A DNA stretch of 42,870 bases, from contig CACXAO010000011.1 in the NCBI GenBank assembly GCA_902765625.1, positions 1 through 42,870 of the forward strand. Direction: 5' to 3'. Both the position numbers and the translations under genes were made by a program. This DNA is from an uncultured Ruminococcus sp. Its GTDB lineage: Bacteria > Bacillota > Clostridia > Oscillospirales > Acutalibacteraceae. Below, in pieces: positions 10,780-18,982 of this stretch. The notes beneath the pieces were generated by a model that saw only the letters and a list, made by a program, of their open reading frames with translations, was not told the DNA's origin and made no database searches. How positions within the stretch are numbered: the first letter of the stretch is position 1; each line of letters starts with the position of its first letter.

Positions 10780-10791
10780 AGATTCTCCTCC

Positions 10792-12072
10792 TTACTTACC
10801 GATAACTTCCTTGCCGCCCATGTAGGGTCTGAGAGCGACGGGAATACGGACAGAACCGTCCTCGTTGAGGTTGTTCTCGAGGAAGGCGATGAGCATTCTC
10901 GGAGGAGCCACAACGGTGTTGTTGAGGGTGTGTGCAAAGTACTTTCCGCCCTTGCCGCTTACGCGGATCTTGAGGCGGCGTGCCTGAGCGTCGCCGAGGT
11001 TTGAGCAGGAACCGACCTCGAAATACTTCTTCTGACGGGGTGACCATGCCTCAACGTCGAGCGAACGAACCTTGAGGTCTGCGAGGTCGCCCGAGCAGCA
11101 TTCGAGCGTGCGGACGGGAATGTCCATTGAACGGAAGAGGTCGACGGTGTTCTGCCAGAGCTTGTCGAACCACATCTTGCTCTCCTCGGGCTTGCAGACG
11201 ACGATCATCTCCTGCTTTTCGAACTGGTGGATTCTGTAAACGCCTCTCTCCTCAATGCCGTGAGCGCCCTTCTCCTTGCGGAAACAGGGTGAGTAGCTGG
11301 TGAGGGTCTGCGGCAGGGTATCTTCGGGATTGATGGTGTCGATGAACTTGCCGATCATCGAGTGCTCCGAGGTGCCGATGAGGTATAAGTCCTCGCCCTC
11401 GATCTTGTACATCATGGAGTCCATCTCGGCGAAGCTCATAACGCCGGTTACAACGTTTGAACGGATCATGAACGGCGGTACGCAGTAGGTGAAGCCGCGG
11501 TCGATCATGAAATCGCGCGCATAGGAGATAACCGCGCTGTGAAGTCTCGCGATGTCGCCCATCAGATAATAGAAGCCGTTGCCTGCAACCTTTCGCGCTG
11601 AGTCAAAGTCGATGCCGTTGAGATTCTCCATGATGTCGGTGTGATAAGGAACCTCGAAGTCGGGCACAAACGGTTCGCCGTAGCGCTCGATCTCAACGTT
11701 CTCGCTGTCGTCCTTACCGATCGGAACGGACGGGTCGATGATCTGCGGAATGGTCATCATTATCTCGGTGACCTTTGAGCTGAGCTCGGCTTCCTTCTGC
11801 TCAAGCTCCTCGAGGAGATCAGCCTGCTTTGTTACCTGCTCCCTGATAGCCATGGCTTCTTCCTTCTTGCCCTGATGCATCAGCGCGCCGATCTGCTTTG
11901 AGATCTTGTTGCGGTTTGCGCGAAGATCGTCAGCCTGCTGCTTTACTGCGCGGCTTTCGGCGTCGAGCTTGATAACCTCGTCAACAAGAGGAAGCTTGCT
12001 GTCCTGAAACTTCTTCTTGATATTTTCTTTTACCGCGTCGGGATTTTCTCTTAAAAATTTAATGTCAATCAT
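10792..12072 (-). CDS. serS: Seryl-tRNA synthetase
   Basis: 426 residues, standard length. It charges tRNA-Ser (and tRNA-Sec where present) in the cytoplasm. The N-terminal coiled-coil arm (about 30-100) is followed by the class II core: motif 2 FRKEKGAHG...RIHQFEKQEM, the serine-site segment VGSCSNLGDAQARR, and motif 3 with LNNTVVAPPRML. The start ATG 12072 overlaps the end of parB by 8 bases, so translation is probably coupled. I see no T-box leader, which agrees with an internal operon position. Confidence 0.97.
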   Translation of the reverse strand: MIDIKFLRENPDAVKENIKKKFQDSKLPLVDEVIKLDAESRAVKQQADDLRANRNKISKQIGALMHQGKKEEAMAIREQVTKQADLLEELEQKEAELSSKVTEIMMTIPQIIDPSVPIGKDDSENVEIERYGEPFVPDFEVPYHTDIMENLNGIDFDSARKVAGNGFYYLMGDIARLHSAVISYARDFMIDRGFTYCVPPFMIRSNVVTGVMSFAEMDSMMYKIEGEDLYLIGTSEHSMIGKFIDTINPEDTLPQTLTSYSPCFRKEKGAHGIEERGVYRIHQFEKQEMIVVCKPEESKMWFDKLWQNTVDLFRSMDIPVRTLECCSGDLADLKVRSLDVEAWSPRQKKYFEVGSCSNLGDAQARRLKIRVSGKGGKYFAHTLNNTVVAPPRMLIAFLENNLNEDGSVRIPVALRPYMGGKEVIGK

Positions 12073-12931
12073 CGTTGTTCTCCTTGCTTAATAAATTTGA
12101 TAACTCCTGTAACTCCTCGTCGGAATAAAATTCTATCTGAAGCACGCCGCCCTCTTTTTTCTTGTTCTTGCTGACGGTTATCTTTCTGCCTAAGCTCTCG
12201 TTGAGCGCAAGCTCCACCATCTTGTAGAACGAAGGCTGTCTCTCGGGCTTCTCTTCGACCTTGACCTTTACGGGCTTTTTGCAGAGCGCTTCGGTCTGAC
12301 GAACCGAGAGGTCTTTCTTTATGATCTCGTCGGCGACCGCCTTCATCTGCTCCTCGTTTTCAAGAGTGAGCAGCGCTCTTGCGTGACCTGCCGAAATCTC
12401 GTCGTCCCTCAGCAGCTCTCGGATGCTCTCGGGAAGCTTCAAAAGTCTCAGCGCGTTCGCGATAGCCGGACGGGATTTGCCCATTGACTGAGCTACCTCC
12501 TCCTGAGTGAAGCCGTGCTCCTTCATCAGCACGTTGTAACCCTCAGCTTCCTCGAGGGGGGTCAAGTCCTCGCGCTGCAGGTTTTCTATCAGCGCAAGCT
12601 CCATTGTTTCGGATTCGGTAAGCTCGCGGATAACGACGGGAACCTCTGTCAGACCCGCCATCCGGCAGGCGCGGTAACGTCTCTCGCCTGCTACTATCTC
12701 GTAACCGCCCAGAGGAAGCGGACGGACAAGCAGCGGCTGCAGCAGTCCGTGCGCCGAAATGCTCTCGGCAAGCTCGGATATCGTCGATTCGTCGAAGTTC
12801 TGACGGGGCTGCGAACGGTTAGGCTCTATCTCGGAGATTTTGAGGGTGACTGCTCCGTCGCCCTTTTCGCTGTCGTTTTCAATGAATATGGCGTTCAGAC
12901 CCTTGCCCAAGCCGCCCAGTTTTTTTGCCAT
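12065..12931 (-). CDS. parB: Chromosome-partitioning protein ParB (Spo0J)
   Basis: 288 residues. It has LGKGLNAIF at the N-terminus, the ParB CTPase motifs EPNRSQPRQNF, GYEIVAGERRYRA and ALIENLQREDLTPLEEA, and a central helix-turn-helix (about 125-150, TQEEVAQSMGKSRPAIANAL). The C-terminus is a probable dimerisation domain. ParB binds parS, slides as a CTP clamp, recruits SMC and stimulates ParA. It overlaps parA by one base and serS by eight. A parS site lies just upstream of the operon at 13799-13814. Confidence 0.96.
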   Translation of the reverse strand: MAKKLGGLGKGLNAIFIENDSEKGDGAVTLKISEIEPNRSQPRQNFDESTISELAESISAHGLLQPLLVRPLPLGGYEIVAGERRYRACRMAGLTEVPVVIRELTESETMELALIENLQREDLTPLEEAEGYNVLMKEHGFTQEEVAQSMGKSRPAIANALRLLKLPESIRELLRDDEISAGHARALLTLENEEQMKAVADEIIKKDLSVRQTEALCKKPVKVKVEEKPERQPSFYKMVELALNESLGRKITVSKNKKKEGGVLQIEFYSDEELQELSNLLSKENNDD

Positions 12932-13698
12932 CAGCGTCTCTCCTTTGCGATAATTTCCTTTGCAAGCTCAGTGTAGGCGAAGCTGCCCTTGCAGCTCTTG
13001 TCGTAGTAGATAACGGGCATTCCGAAGCTGGGCGCCTCGGAAAGTCTTACTCCGCGCGAAATGACGGTGCCGAACACCTTGCCCGGGAAGAACTTTTTGA
13101 CCTCCTCTACCACCTGCTGAGTCAGGTTGAGTCTGCCGTCGTACATCGTCAGCAGCACTCCCTCAAGCTCGATTGAATAGTTGTACTGACGTTTGATTCT
13201 GCGCACCGTGCTCATCAGCTGTGACAAACCCTCGAGCGCGTAGTACTCGCACTGGATAGGCACGATGAACGTGTCCGCCGCGGTCAGCGCGTTCGCGGTG
13301 ATCAGTCCGAGCGACGGCGGACAGTCGATGATAATGTAGTCGTAATACTGCTTGATCGGTAAAATCGCGTTTTTGAGCAAAGCCTCGCGCTTGGGCTTGT
13401 CCACGATCTCAAGCTCCGCCGCCGCCAGATTTATTGACGAGGGCAGCAGATGTAAGTTTTGATAAGGCGTTGTAAGCACGCATTCCTCGGCTCTCGCTCC
13501 CTCGACAATAACGTCGTAGGTCGAGAGCTTCACCTTGCTTTTGTCAATCGCCACGCCGCTTGTCGCGTTGCCCTGAGGGTCGGCGTCCACAAGCAGCACC
13601 TTTTTTCCGAGGGAGCCCAGGCAAGCCGCGAGATTGACCGCGGTGGTTGTTTTGCCTACGCCGCCCTTCTGGTTCGAAATTGCGATAATCTTAGCCAA
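12931..13698 (-). CDS. parA: ParA-family ATPase (Soj)
   Basis: 255 residues. The deviant Walker A, KGGVGKTT (11-18), and [11 protein letters not shown], then [12 protein letters not shown] (Walker B region) define the ParA/Soj family. The protein binds DNA in its ATP-dimer form and works with ParB in origin segregation and in control of DnaA. The start is TTG at 13698; no ATG is in frame nearby, and an AGGAAG site lies about 12 bases upstream, a rather long spacing. A rare start with a weak site may keep ParA low. It is the first gene of the parA-parB-serS-zinc-ribbon operon, with its promoter at 13745-13773. Confidence 0.96.
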   Translation of the reverse strand: MAKIIAISNQKGGVGKTTTAVNLAACLGSLGKKVLLVDADPQGNATSGVAIDKSKVKLSTYDVIVEGARAEECVLTTPYQNLHLLPSSINLAAAELEIVDKPKREALLKNAILPIKQYYDYIIIDCPPSLGLITANALTAADTFIVPIQCEYYALEGLSQLMSTVRRIKRQYNYSIELEGVLLTMYDGRLNLTQQVVEEVKKFFPGKVFGTVISRGVRLSEAPSFGMPVIYYDKSCKGSFAYTELAKEIIAKERR

Positions 13699-13744
13699 AA
13701 GGTCTGTACACTTCCTATCTTTGTATTTTCAAATCACGATTCAT

Positions 13745-13773
13745 ATTATATCACAACCGCGTTTGTTTTTGAA
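13745..13773 (-). promoter_or_regulatory. Promoter of the parA-parB-serS operon
   Basis: On the minus strand TTCAAA (13768-13773), 17 bases, and TGA-TATAAT (13745-13750), an extended -10. The parS site begins about 25 bases upstream of the -35, so spreading ParB could repress this promoter (inference). Confidence 0.65.
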
Positions 13774-13798
13774 GTGTATTTTTAAATTTCTTTGAGAA

Positions 13799-13814
13799 TG
13801 TTTCACGTGAAACA
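13799..13814. other. parS centromere site 1
   Basis: TGTTTCACGTGAAACA is a perfect 16-bp palindrome and a perfect match to the bacterial parS consensus. It lies between parA and noc. Confidence 0.96.
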
Positions 13815-13816
13815 CA

Positions 13817-13862
13817 TTTAAAACGCAAACAGGCGCACCGTAAAGGCACGCCTGCTCGCAAG
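13817..13862 (-). terminator. Strong terminator downstream of noc
   Basis: On the minus strand the arms CAGGCGTGCC and GGTGCGCCTG (two G-T pairs) close on the loop TTTAC. The stem extends through GCGAG/TTTGC and is followed by GTTTTAAAT. It lies about 160 bases past the noc stop codon. Confidence 0.8.
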
Positions 13863-14024
13863 GGGTTAGATAAGGAAATGGGTATGAGTGGAACGGATGC
13901 TTTCGCACCCTAGTGGAAAGTAAAATCAAACACGCAGATACTCGACTGAGTTTATCAGAGAAAAGGGTATTTTATGGGTAATTTGGGGTATATATGTACA
14001 TCAAAACTTCCGTACCTGCGTGTT
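13863..14024 (-). ncRNA. Possible structured RNA or long structured 3' UTR of noc
   Basis: No gene is seen between the noc stop and its terminator, but the minus strand has RNA-like structure. AACACGCAG (14016-14024, overlapping the noc stop) pairs perfectly with CTGCGTGTT (13929-13937). A hairpin GGGTGC-GAAA-GCATCC has a GNRA loop and a G-U pair that only works on this strand. ACTC-AGTC-GAGT is another small hairpin. The region ends in the strong terminator at 13817-13862. It matches no RNA family I recognise, and I see no convincing promoter of its own. Confidence 0.3.
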
Positions 14025-14862
14025 ATGAAACATATTTATTTGACGGATACGTTTTTGCTTTCGGGATTCGTATTGTGTATTCGATAAAATCTTCTGTGTC
14101 TGTTTTGTTTGACTGTGCGTCAATTCCCGAAAGGCGCATCGTATCTATCGCCTTATTGATAGTGTTAAGGAAAATCCTTACGTCTTTTATCACCGCCTTA
14201 CTGTTTCCTTTTGCCTTCTCGGGCTTCTGGGAGGAATTTAGCAGGATGCCGACGAGGTGTTCGGTTTGTTTTACGTTCAGGTTGTCCGCAACGATTCTCG
14301 ACAAGGCTTCCCGACGGGTTACCTCGTTCTCGATTCTGAGTAAGGCGCGCGCGTGCCGTTCGCTCAGTCCTGCGCGTTCAATCCACTCCTGCTCGTCGTC
14401 GGTAAGACGGAGCAGCCTGAGCTTGTTTGCCACGGCGGACTGACTTTTGCCGAGCCTTTGCGCCGCCTGCTCCTGCGTAAGACCGTAGCGGCGTATCAGC
14501 CTTGAAATTCCGCGGGCTTCCTCAAAGATTCCGAGGTCAGCCCGCTGGAGATTTTCAAGGAGAGCGTAAATGGCAGACTCTTTTTCTGAGCAGCGCACCA
14601 CGATGCACGGCACCTTGCGCAGTCCGGCTGTAACCGCCGCGCGAAGGCGGCGTTCGCCCGCGATAAGCTCGTATTCCGTGCCGCTTACCTTGCGGACGGT
14701 CAGCGGCTGAAGGATTCCGTTCTCCGCGATTGAGCGGGACAATGCGGAAAGCTCGTCCTCGTTGAACTGCTTACGTGGCTGCGCCTTGTTGGGTCGGATT
14801 TTGATGATGGGGATTTCAGAGATTATGTTTTCGCTCTTCACCAAAAAATTCAACCGCATCAC
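14023..14862 (-). CDS. noc: Second ParB-family protein, probable nucleoid occlusion factor Noc
   Basis: 279 residues. It shares the ParB plan: KIRPNKAQPRKQF, YELIAGERRLRA (CTP-binding region), ALLENLQRADLGIFEEA, and a helix-turn-helix TQEQAAQRLGKSQSAVANKL. Its place directly after rsmG is that of noc in Bacillus, where Noc binds its own palindromes and blocks division over the nucleoid. The basic first residues (MRLNFLVKSEN) could be a membrane-contact segment like that of Noc. No Noc box resembling the Bacillus site was spotted. The start is uncertain: GTG 14862, ATG 14859 or TTG 14853; the TTG is best spaced from GAGG. It could alternatively be a second ParB. Confidence 0.82.
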   Translation of the reverse strand: MMRLNFLVKSENIISEIPIIKIRPNKAQPRKQFNEDELSALSRSIAENGILQPLTVRKVSGTEYELIAGERRLRAAVTAGLRKVPCIVVRCSEKESAIYALLENLQRADLGIFEEARGISRLIRRYGLTQEQAAQRLGKSQSAVANKLRLLRLTDDEQEWIERAGLSERHARALLRIENEVTRREALSRIVADNLNVKQTEHLVGILLNSSQKPEKAKGNSKAVIKDVRIFLNTINKAIDTMRLSGIDAQSNKTDTEDFIEYTIRIPKAKTYPSNKYVS

Positions 14863-14897
14863 CCTCAGTCAGCATCAGGGGTCGTCCCTGTGCTATT

Positions 14898-14906
14898 ATA
14901 ATACCA
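14898..14906 (-). promoter_or_regulatory. Possible promoter of noc (extended -10)
   Basis: The 107-base gap between rsmG and noc contains TGG-TATTAT-AAT on the minus strand. No clear -35 is present, so it would depend on the extended -10. Confidence 0.35.
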
Positions 14907-14969
14907 TATCGGGCGTGCGGTTTTTGTCGCATTGTGAGCGATTATTTTATATTCTTTTGTCGGAGAATG

Positions 14970-15674
14970 TCAGAGAGGCTTGGATTTTATCTTTCCGTTC
15001 TGACGGGGATATTTCTCGGGTGTGGGCGAGACCTTTTCTATCTCAACAAGGGTTCTGCCGCCTCCCTCAAACGGAAGCTCGAACTCATAGATGTTTCTGA
15101 TTTTTCCGCCGAGGATTCCTATCGCCTTTTTCGCGGAATTGATTTCACCCTCAGCCGTTCCCTTGAACGCGACGAAGCGTCCCGAAAGACGGGCGTACGG
15201 CAGACAGTATTCGCTGAGAATATTCAGCTGCGCAACCGCGCGCGATACAACGAGGTCAAAGCCTTCGCGGAGGTCGAGATTCTGACCGCCTTCCTCTGCC
15301 CTGCTGTGGATAAGCACGGCGTCGAGATTCAGCTCGCCGCAGACCACGTTCAGAAAATTCAGACGCTTTTGCAGACTGTCTAGCAGGGCGAGCTGAATAT
15401 CGGGTCTTGCGATTTTCAGAACAAGTCCCGGAAAGCCTGCGCCTGTTCCAACGTCGATGACGCGCGCGTTCTGCGGCACGTCGATATAATTGAAAATGCT
15501 CAGGCTGTCGGCGAAGTGCTTCACCGCAACTCCCTTTGGGTCGGTGATCGCGGTGAGGTTGATTTTTTCGTTCCACTCGCAGAGAAGCTCGTTGTACCTC
15601 TCGAGCTGAGATATCTGCTCCTCGCTGAGCCTGATTTTATAGTCCCTGATTGCTTCGGTTAAATACTTTCTCAT
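14970..15674 (-). CDS. rsmG: 16S rRNA (guanine527-N7)-methyltransferase
   Basis: 234 residues, the usual length. It methylates G527 in the 530 loop of 16S rRNA using S-adenosylmethionine. The N-terminal helix has YNELLCEWNEKINLTAI, the SAM-binding motif is VIDVGTGAGFPGLVLKIA (about 70-87), and SRAVAQLNIL follows. The start overlaps the end of mnmG by four bases (ATGA type), so the two are translationally coupled. Loss of this enzyme gives low-level streptomycin resistance in other bacteria. Confidence 0.96.
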   Translation of the reverse strand: MRKYLTEAIRDYKIRLSEEQISQLERYNELLCEWNEKINLTAITDPKGVAVKHFADSLSIFNYIDVPQNARVIDVGTGAGFPGLVLKIARPDIQLALLDSLQKRLNFLNVVCGELNLDAVLIHSRAEEGGQNLDLREGFDLVVSRAVAQLNILSEYCLPYARLSGRFVAFKGTAEGEINSAKKAIGILGGKIRNIYEFELPFEGGGRTLVEIEKVSPTPEKYPRQNGKIKSKPL

Positions 15675-17545
15675 TGCCGCTCCTTATTCGCCGCCATCCA
15701 GATCAGAAGTACGCTGATATCCGCAGGCGATACGCCCGAGATTCGCGAAGCCTGTCCGATATTGAGCGGCTGTATTTTGTTGAGCTTTTCCTGCGCTTCA
15801 AGCCGCAGACCTTTTATTTCGCGGTAATCAAAGTTGTTCGGCAGCAGCTTGTCCTCAAGCCTGCGCACCTGCTCCACCTGACGGAGCTGCTTTGTGATGT
15901 AACCCTCGTACTTGATTTCGATCTGCACCTGCTCCATCACGTTGCGGTCGAGCTGTGGTCTGCCGGTGTCGATCGGCGCAAGGCACTCATAGTCGAGCTG
16001 CGGCCGCTTCATAAGTTCGATCAGACGGACGCCCGTTGTGATCTCGGATGTTTCACGTGAAACAAGTATGCGGTTGACCTCCTCGGTCGGCGAAATTACG
16101 GTCTCTTTAAGGCGCTTGATTTCGCGCTTCTTCTCGTCCTGCTTTCTGAGAAATTTCTGCCAGCGCTCCTCCGAGATAAGTCCGAGCTTGTAGCCAGTCG
16201 GAGTCAGTCGCACATCGGCGTTGTCCTGACGGAGGACAAGACGGTACTCGCTGCGCGAGGTCATCATTCTGTAAGGCTCGTTCGCGCCTTTTGTGACGAG
16301 GTCGTCAACCAAGGTTCCGATGTACGAATTCGCGCGCGTGAGAACGAACGGCTCTCTGCCGAGAACCTTGTGCGCGGCGTTCACTCCGGCGACAAACCCC
16401 TGAGCCGCGGCTTCTTCGTAGCCCGAGCTGCCGTTGAACTGTCCTGCGCCGAACAGGTTCGGGAACTCCTTAAACTCGAGGGTCGGGTTCATCGCGGTCG
16501 GGTCTACGCAGTCGTATTCGATCGCGTAGGCAGGGCGCATCATCACGCAGTGCTCCAAGCCTTTTATCGTGTGGTAGAACTTGAGCTGAACCTCCTCGGG
16601 CAGCGAGCTGCTCATTCCCTGCAAATACATCTCCTCGGTGCTCTCGCCGCAAGGCTCAATAAAGAGCTGATGGCGCGGCTTGTCCTTGAAGCGCATGATC
16701 TTGTCCTCAAAGCTCGGACAATAGCGCGGACCCACGCCTTCGATCCGTCCTGCGTAGAGCGGCGAACGGTGGATATTTTCGAGGATGATTTTTTTCGTCT
16801 CGTCGTTGGTGTAGCTGATGTGGCAGTCGACCTTGTTCTCGCCGAGGCTCTCGGTTTCATACGAGAACGGCTCGGGCGGATCGTCGCCCTTTTGAACCTC
16901 AAGCTCTGAGAAGTCGATCGAACGGCGGAGAACTCTTGCCGGCGTTCCTGTTTTGAAACGGCGAAGCGGAAGTCCGAGGTCCTTCAGACTCCTGCCTAGC
17001 CTAGTCGCCGGGAAGGTTCCGTCAGGTCCGCTTTCGTAGCTGACCTCGCCCACGTATATCCTGCCGCCGAGGTAGGTGCCCGTCGCGACGACTACCGTCT
17101 TGCAGAAGTACACCGCGAGCATCTGAGTTGTCAGCTCATAGCCGCCGTCCACCTTTTTAATATCGGTGATTTCAGCCTGACGAAGCTCGAGGTTTTCCTG
17201 CAGCTCGATTTTGTGCTTCATCGTGTCGGCGTATTTTCTCCTGTCGATCTGAGCGCGCAGCGAATGAACCGCGGGACCCTTTCCCCTGTTGAGCATTCTC
17301 GACTGCAAAAAGCACTCGTCGGCGGTCTTGCCCATCTCGCCGCCGAGCGCGTCAAGCTCGCGGACAAGGTGACCCTTTGCAGTGCCGCCTATCGATGGGT
17401 TGCACGGACAGTTGCCGACGGCGTCCATGTTGATCGTAAAAATAGCAGTGTGGCAGCCGAGCCGGGCGGCGGCAAGCGCGGCTTCGATGCCTGCGTGACC
17501 CGCGCCGATAACGGCTACGTCGTAATTGCCTGCTGAATATGTCAT
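15671..17545 (-). CDS. mnmG: tRNA uridine-5-carboxymethylaminomethyl modification enzyme, FAD subunit
   Basis: 624 residues. With MnmE it makes the cmnm5 or nm5 modification of U34 in tRNAs, using FAD, NADH and methylenetetrahydrofolate. The FAD motif DVAVIGAGHAGIEAALAAAR is at the N-terminus, NPSIGG(T)AKGHLVRE follows, and the C-terminal helical domain binds MnmE. ATG 17545 is chosen over ATG 17554 because AAGGA sits 8 bases before it and directly abuts the other. The gene carries a perfect parS (16049-16064), which encodes the residues VSRET. It lies between mnmE (24-base gap) and rsmG (4-base overlap). Confidence 0.97.
   Translation of the reverse strand: MTYSAGNYDVAVIGAGHAGIEAALAAARLGCHTAIFTINMDAVGNCPCNPSIGGTAKGHLVRELDALGGEMGKTADECFLQSRMLNRGKGPAVHSLRAQIDRRKYADTMKHKIELQENLELRQAEITDIKKVDGGYELTTQMLAVYFCKTVVVATGTYLGGRIYVGEVSYESGPDGTFPATRLGRSLKDLGLPLRRFKTGTPARVLRRSIDFSELEVQKGDDPPEPFSYETESLGENKVDCHISYTNDETKKIILENIHRSPLYAGRIEGVGPRYCPSFEDKIMRFKDKPRHQLFIEPCGESTEEMYLQGMSSSLPEEVQLKFYHTIKGLEHCVMMRPAYAIEYDCVDPTAMNPTLEFKEFPNLFGAGQFNGSSGYEEAAAQGFVAGVNAAHKVLGREPFVLTRANSYIGTLVDDLVTKGANEPYRMMTSRSEYRLVLRQDNADVRLTPTGYKLGLISEERWQKFLRKQDEKKREIKRLKETVISPTEEVNRILVSRETSEITTGVRLIELMKRPQLDYECLAPIDTGRPQLDRNVMEQVQIEIKYEGYITKQLRQVEQVRRLEDKLLPNNFDYREIKGLRLEAQEKLNKIQPLNIGQASRISGVSPADISVLLIWMAANKERQ
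16049..16064. other. parS centromere site 2, inside mnmG
   Basis: TGTTTCACGTGAAACA occurs again, identical in all 16 bases to the site at 13799. It lies in mnmG coding sequence and is read as Val-Ser-Arg-Glu-Thr. The two sites are 2.25 kb apart, and the pair sits about 6-8 kb to the left of dnaA. Confidence 0.95.
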
Positions 17546-17569
17546 ATTTATCATTCCTTAGTTGCGCGG

Positions 17570-18940
17570 CTATTTGCCGACGCAGAAATTGTGGAACACG
17601 CGGTCGATAACCTCGTCGCTTGTTTTCTCGCCCGTCATTTCGAGCAGCTCCGAAATCGCGTCCTCCAGCGAAACCGTGACCGCGTCAAAGGTCATGCCTA
17701 TCTCAACCGCCGCCTTTGCCTCGCGGACTGAGTTGAGCGCGTTAAAAACGTTGCTTCTCTGTCTTTCGTTCGAGAGAATACCCTCGCTCGGGTTGAGCTG
17801 ACCTGTTCCGGCAATTTTTTCAACCGCTTTTACAATGTCCTCTCTGCCCTCACCGTTCGCGGCGGATACATATATTATATTGCTGATAGCAGATTTTATT
17901 TTGTCTATATCTAATTTAGAGTCCAGATCGGTTTTATTGATGATCGCGACCGTCGGAACCTCCCTTGAAAGCTCTATCAGCTCCAGATCATCGTCGTCAA
18001 GCTCGCGGCTGTTGTCAAAAACCGCGAGAAGCAGTCCGCACTGACTCAGTTTTTTTCTCGCGCGGTCAACGCCGATTTTCTCGACCGCGTCGTCGGTATC
18101 TCTCAGACCTGCCGTGTCGCTCAGACGAAGTATCACGTCGCCCACAAGGACGGTGTCCTCGACCACGTCTCTCGTCGTTCCGGGAATGTCGGTGACAATG
18201 CTCTTCTCCGTTCCCGAGAGCAGGTTCATCAGCGTGCTTTTGCCGACGTTCGGTCTGCCTGCGATCACCGTGTCTATTCCCTGCTTCACCGCCTGACCCA
18301 TGTCGTAGGTCTCGAGCAGACGCGAAAGGGTGACCTCCGCCTTTTCGCAGGTGACTAGAATGTCGTCCTCACTGACCTCGGCGATGTCCTCCTCGGGATA
18401 ATCAGCCCATGCGGAAAGGTGCGCGGTGAGAGTCAGCAGCTCGTCCTTGACGGCGGTGATCTTCTTGCGAAGCGCGCCTTCCTTAACGCAGATTGCGGAA
18501 CGCGCCGCGCTTCTGCTCTTTGCGGAGATGATATCTATGACCGCCTCCGCCTCGGTCAGATCGACCTTGCCGTTGAGGAACGCGCGCTTTGTGAACTCGC
18601 CAGCCTCGGCAGGAACAGCCCCGGCGACGAGAACCGCTCGGAGCACCTGCTTTGTGATGAACATACCGCCGTGGCACGAAAGCTCCACGACGTCCTCTCC
18701 TGTGTAGCTGTGGGGCGCGCGGAAAACAAGCGCGACCGCCTCGTCGATTTTCTCACCCTCAAAGACCACGCTTCCGAACGCGGCGGTGTAGCCCTTCATG
18801 TCGGCGAGCTTTTTGTTATTGATATTTCTGAATACCCTGTCGGCGATCTCAATCGCGCCGTTGCCCGACACCCTGATAACGCCTATTCCGCCCTCGCCCT
18901 GAGCGGTGCTGATGGCGGCTATGGTTGTGTTGTTCTTCAT
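17570..18940 (-). CDS. mnmE: tRNA modification GTPase MnmE
   Basis: 456 residues. It has an N-terminal folate-binding domain (TIAAISTAQGEGGIGVIRVSG), a helical domain, and an inserted Ras-like G domain with GRPNVGKSTLMN, DIPGTTRD, DTAGLRD and NKTD. It ends with FCVGK, the conserved CxGK whose Cys takes part in the reaction. It partners with MnmG, encoded 24 bases downstream. ATG 18940 has TAGG at about 7 bases. A longer in-frame start at 18982 lies within the jag terminator region and is unlikely. The ribosome site is just past that terminator's T tract, so mnmE, mnmG and rsmG depend on readthrough or on an unseen promoter. Confidence 0.96.
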   Translation of the reverse strand: MKNNTTIAAISTAQGEGGIGVIRVSGNGAIEIADRVFRNINNKKLADMKGYTAAFGSVVFEGEKIDEAVALVFRAPHSYTGEDVVELSCHGGMFITKQVLRAVLVAGAVPAEAGEFTKRAFLNGKVDLTEAEAVIDIISAKSRSAARSAICVKEGALRKKITAVKDELLTLTAHLSAWADYPEEDIAEVSEDDILVTCEKAEVTLSRLLETYDMGQAVKQGIDTVIAGRPNVGKSTLMNLLSGTEKSIVTDIPGTTRDVVEDTVLVGDVILRLSDTAGLRDTDDAVEKIGVDRARKKLSQCGLLLAVFDNSRELDDDDLELIELSREVPTVAIINKTDLDSKLDIDKIKSAISNIIYVSAANGEGREDIVKAVEKIAGTGQLNPSEGILSNERQRSNVFNALNSVREAKAAVEIGMTFDAVTVSLEDAISELLEMTGEKTSDEVIDRVFHNFCVGK

Positions 18941-18950
18941 AATTTTACCT

Positions 18951-18979
18951 AAAAAAAGGGAGCGGAAAAATCCGCTCCT
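18951..18979 (-). terminator. Terminator between jag and mnmE
   Basis: On the minus strand GGAGCGGA, loop TTTT, TCCGCTCC, then CTTTTTTTA. It is a strong, perfectly paired intrinsic terminator, with its T tract only about 10 bases before the mnmE start codon. Confidence 0.9.
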
Positions 18980-18982
18980 CAA

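Noticed and set aside
13863-14024. T-box, c-di-GMP or SRP RNA
   Set aside because: The AGGGTGC and GCGAAAGC pieces recall these families, but the required conserved sequences are missing.
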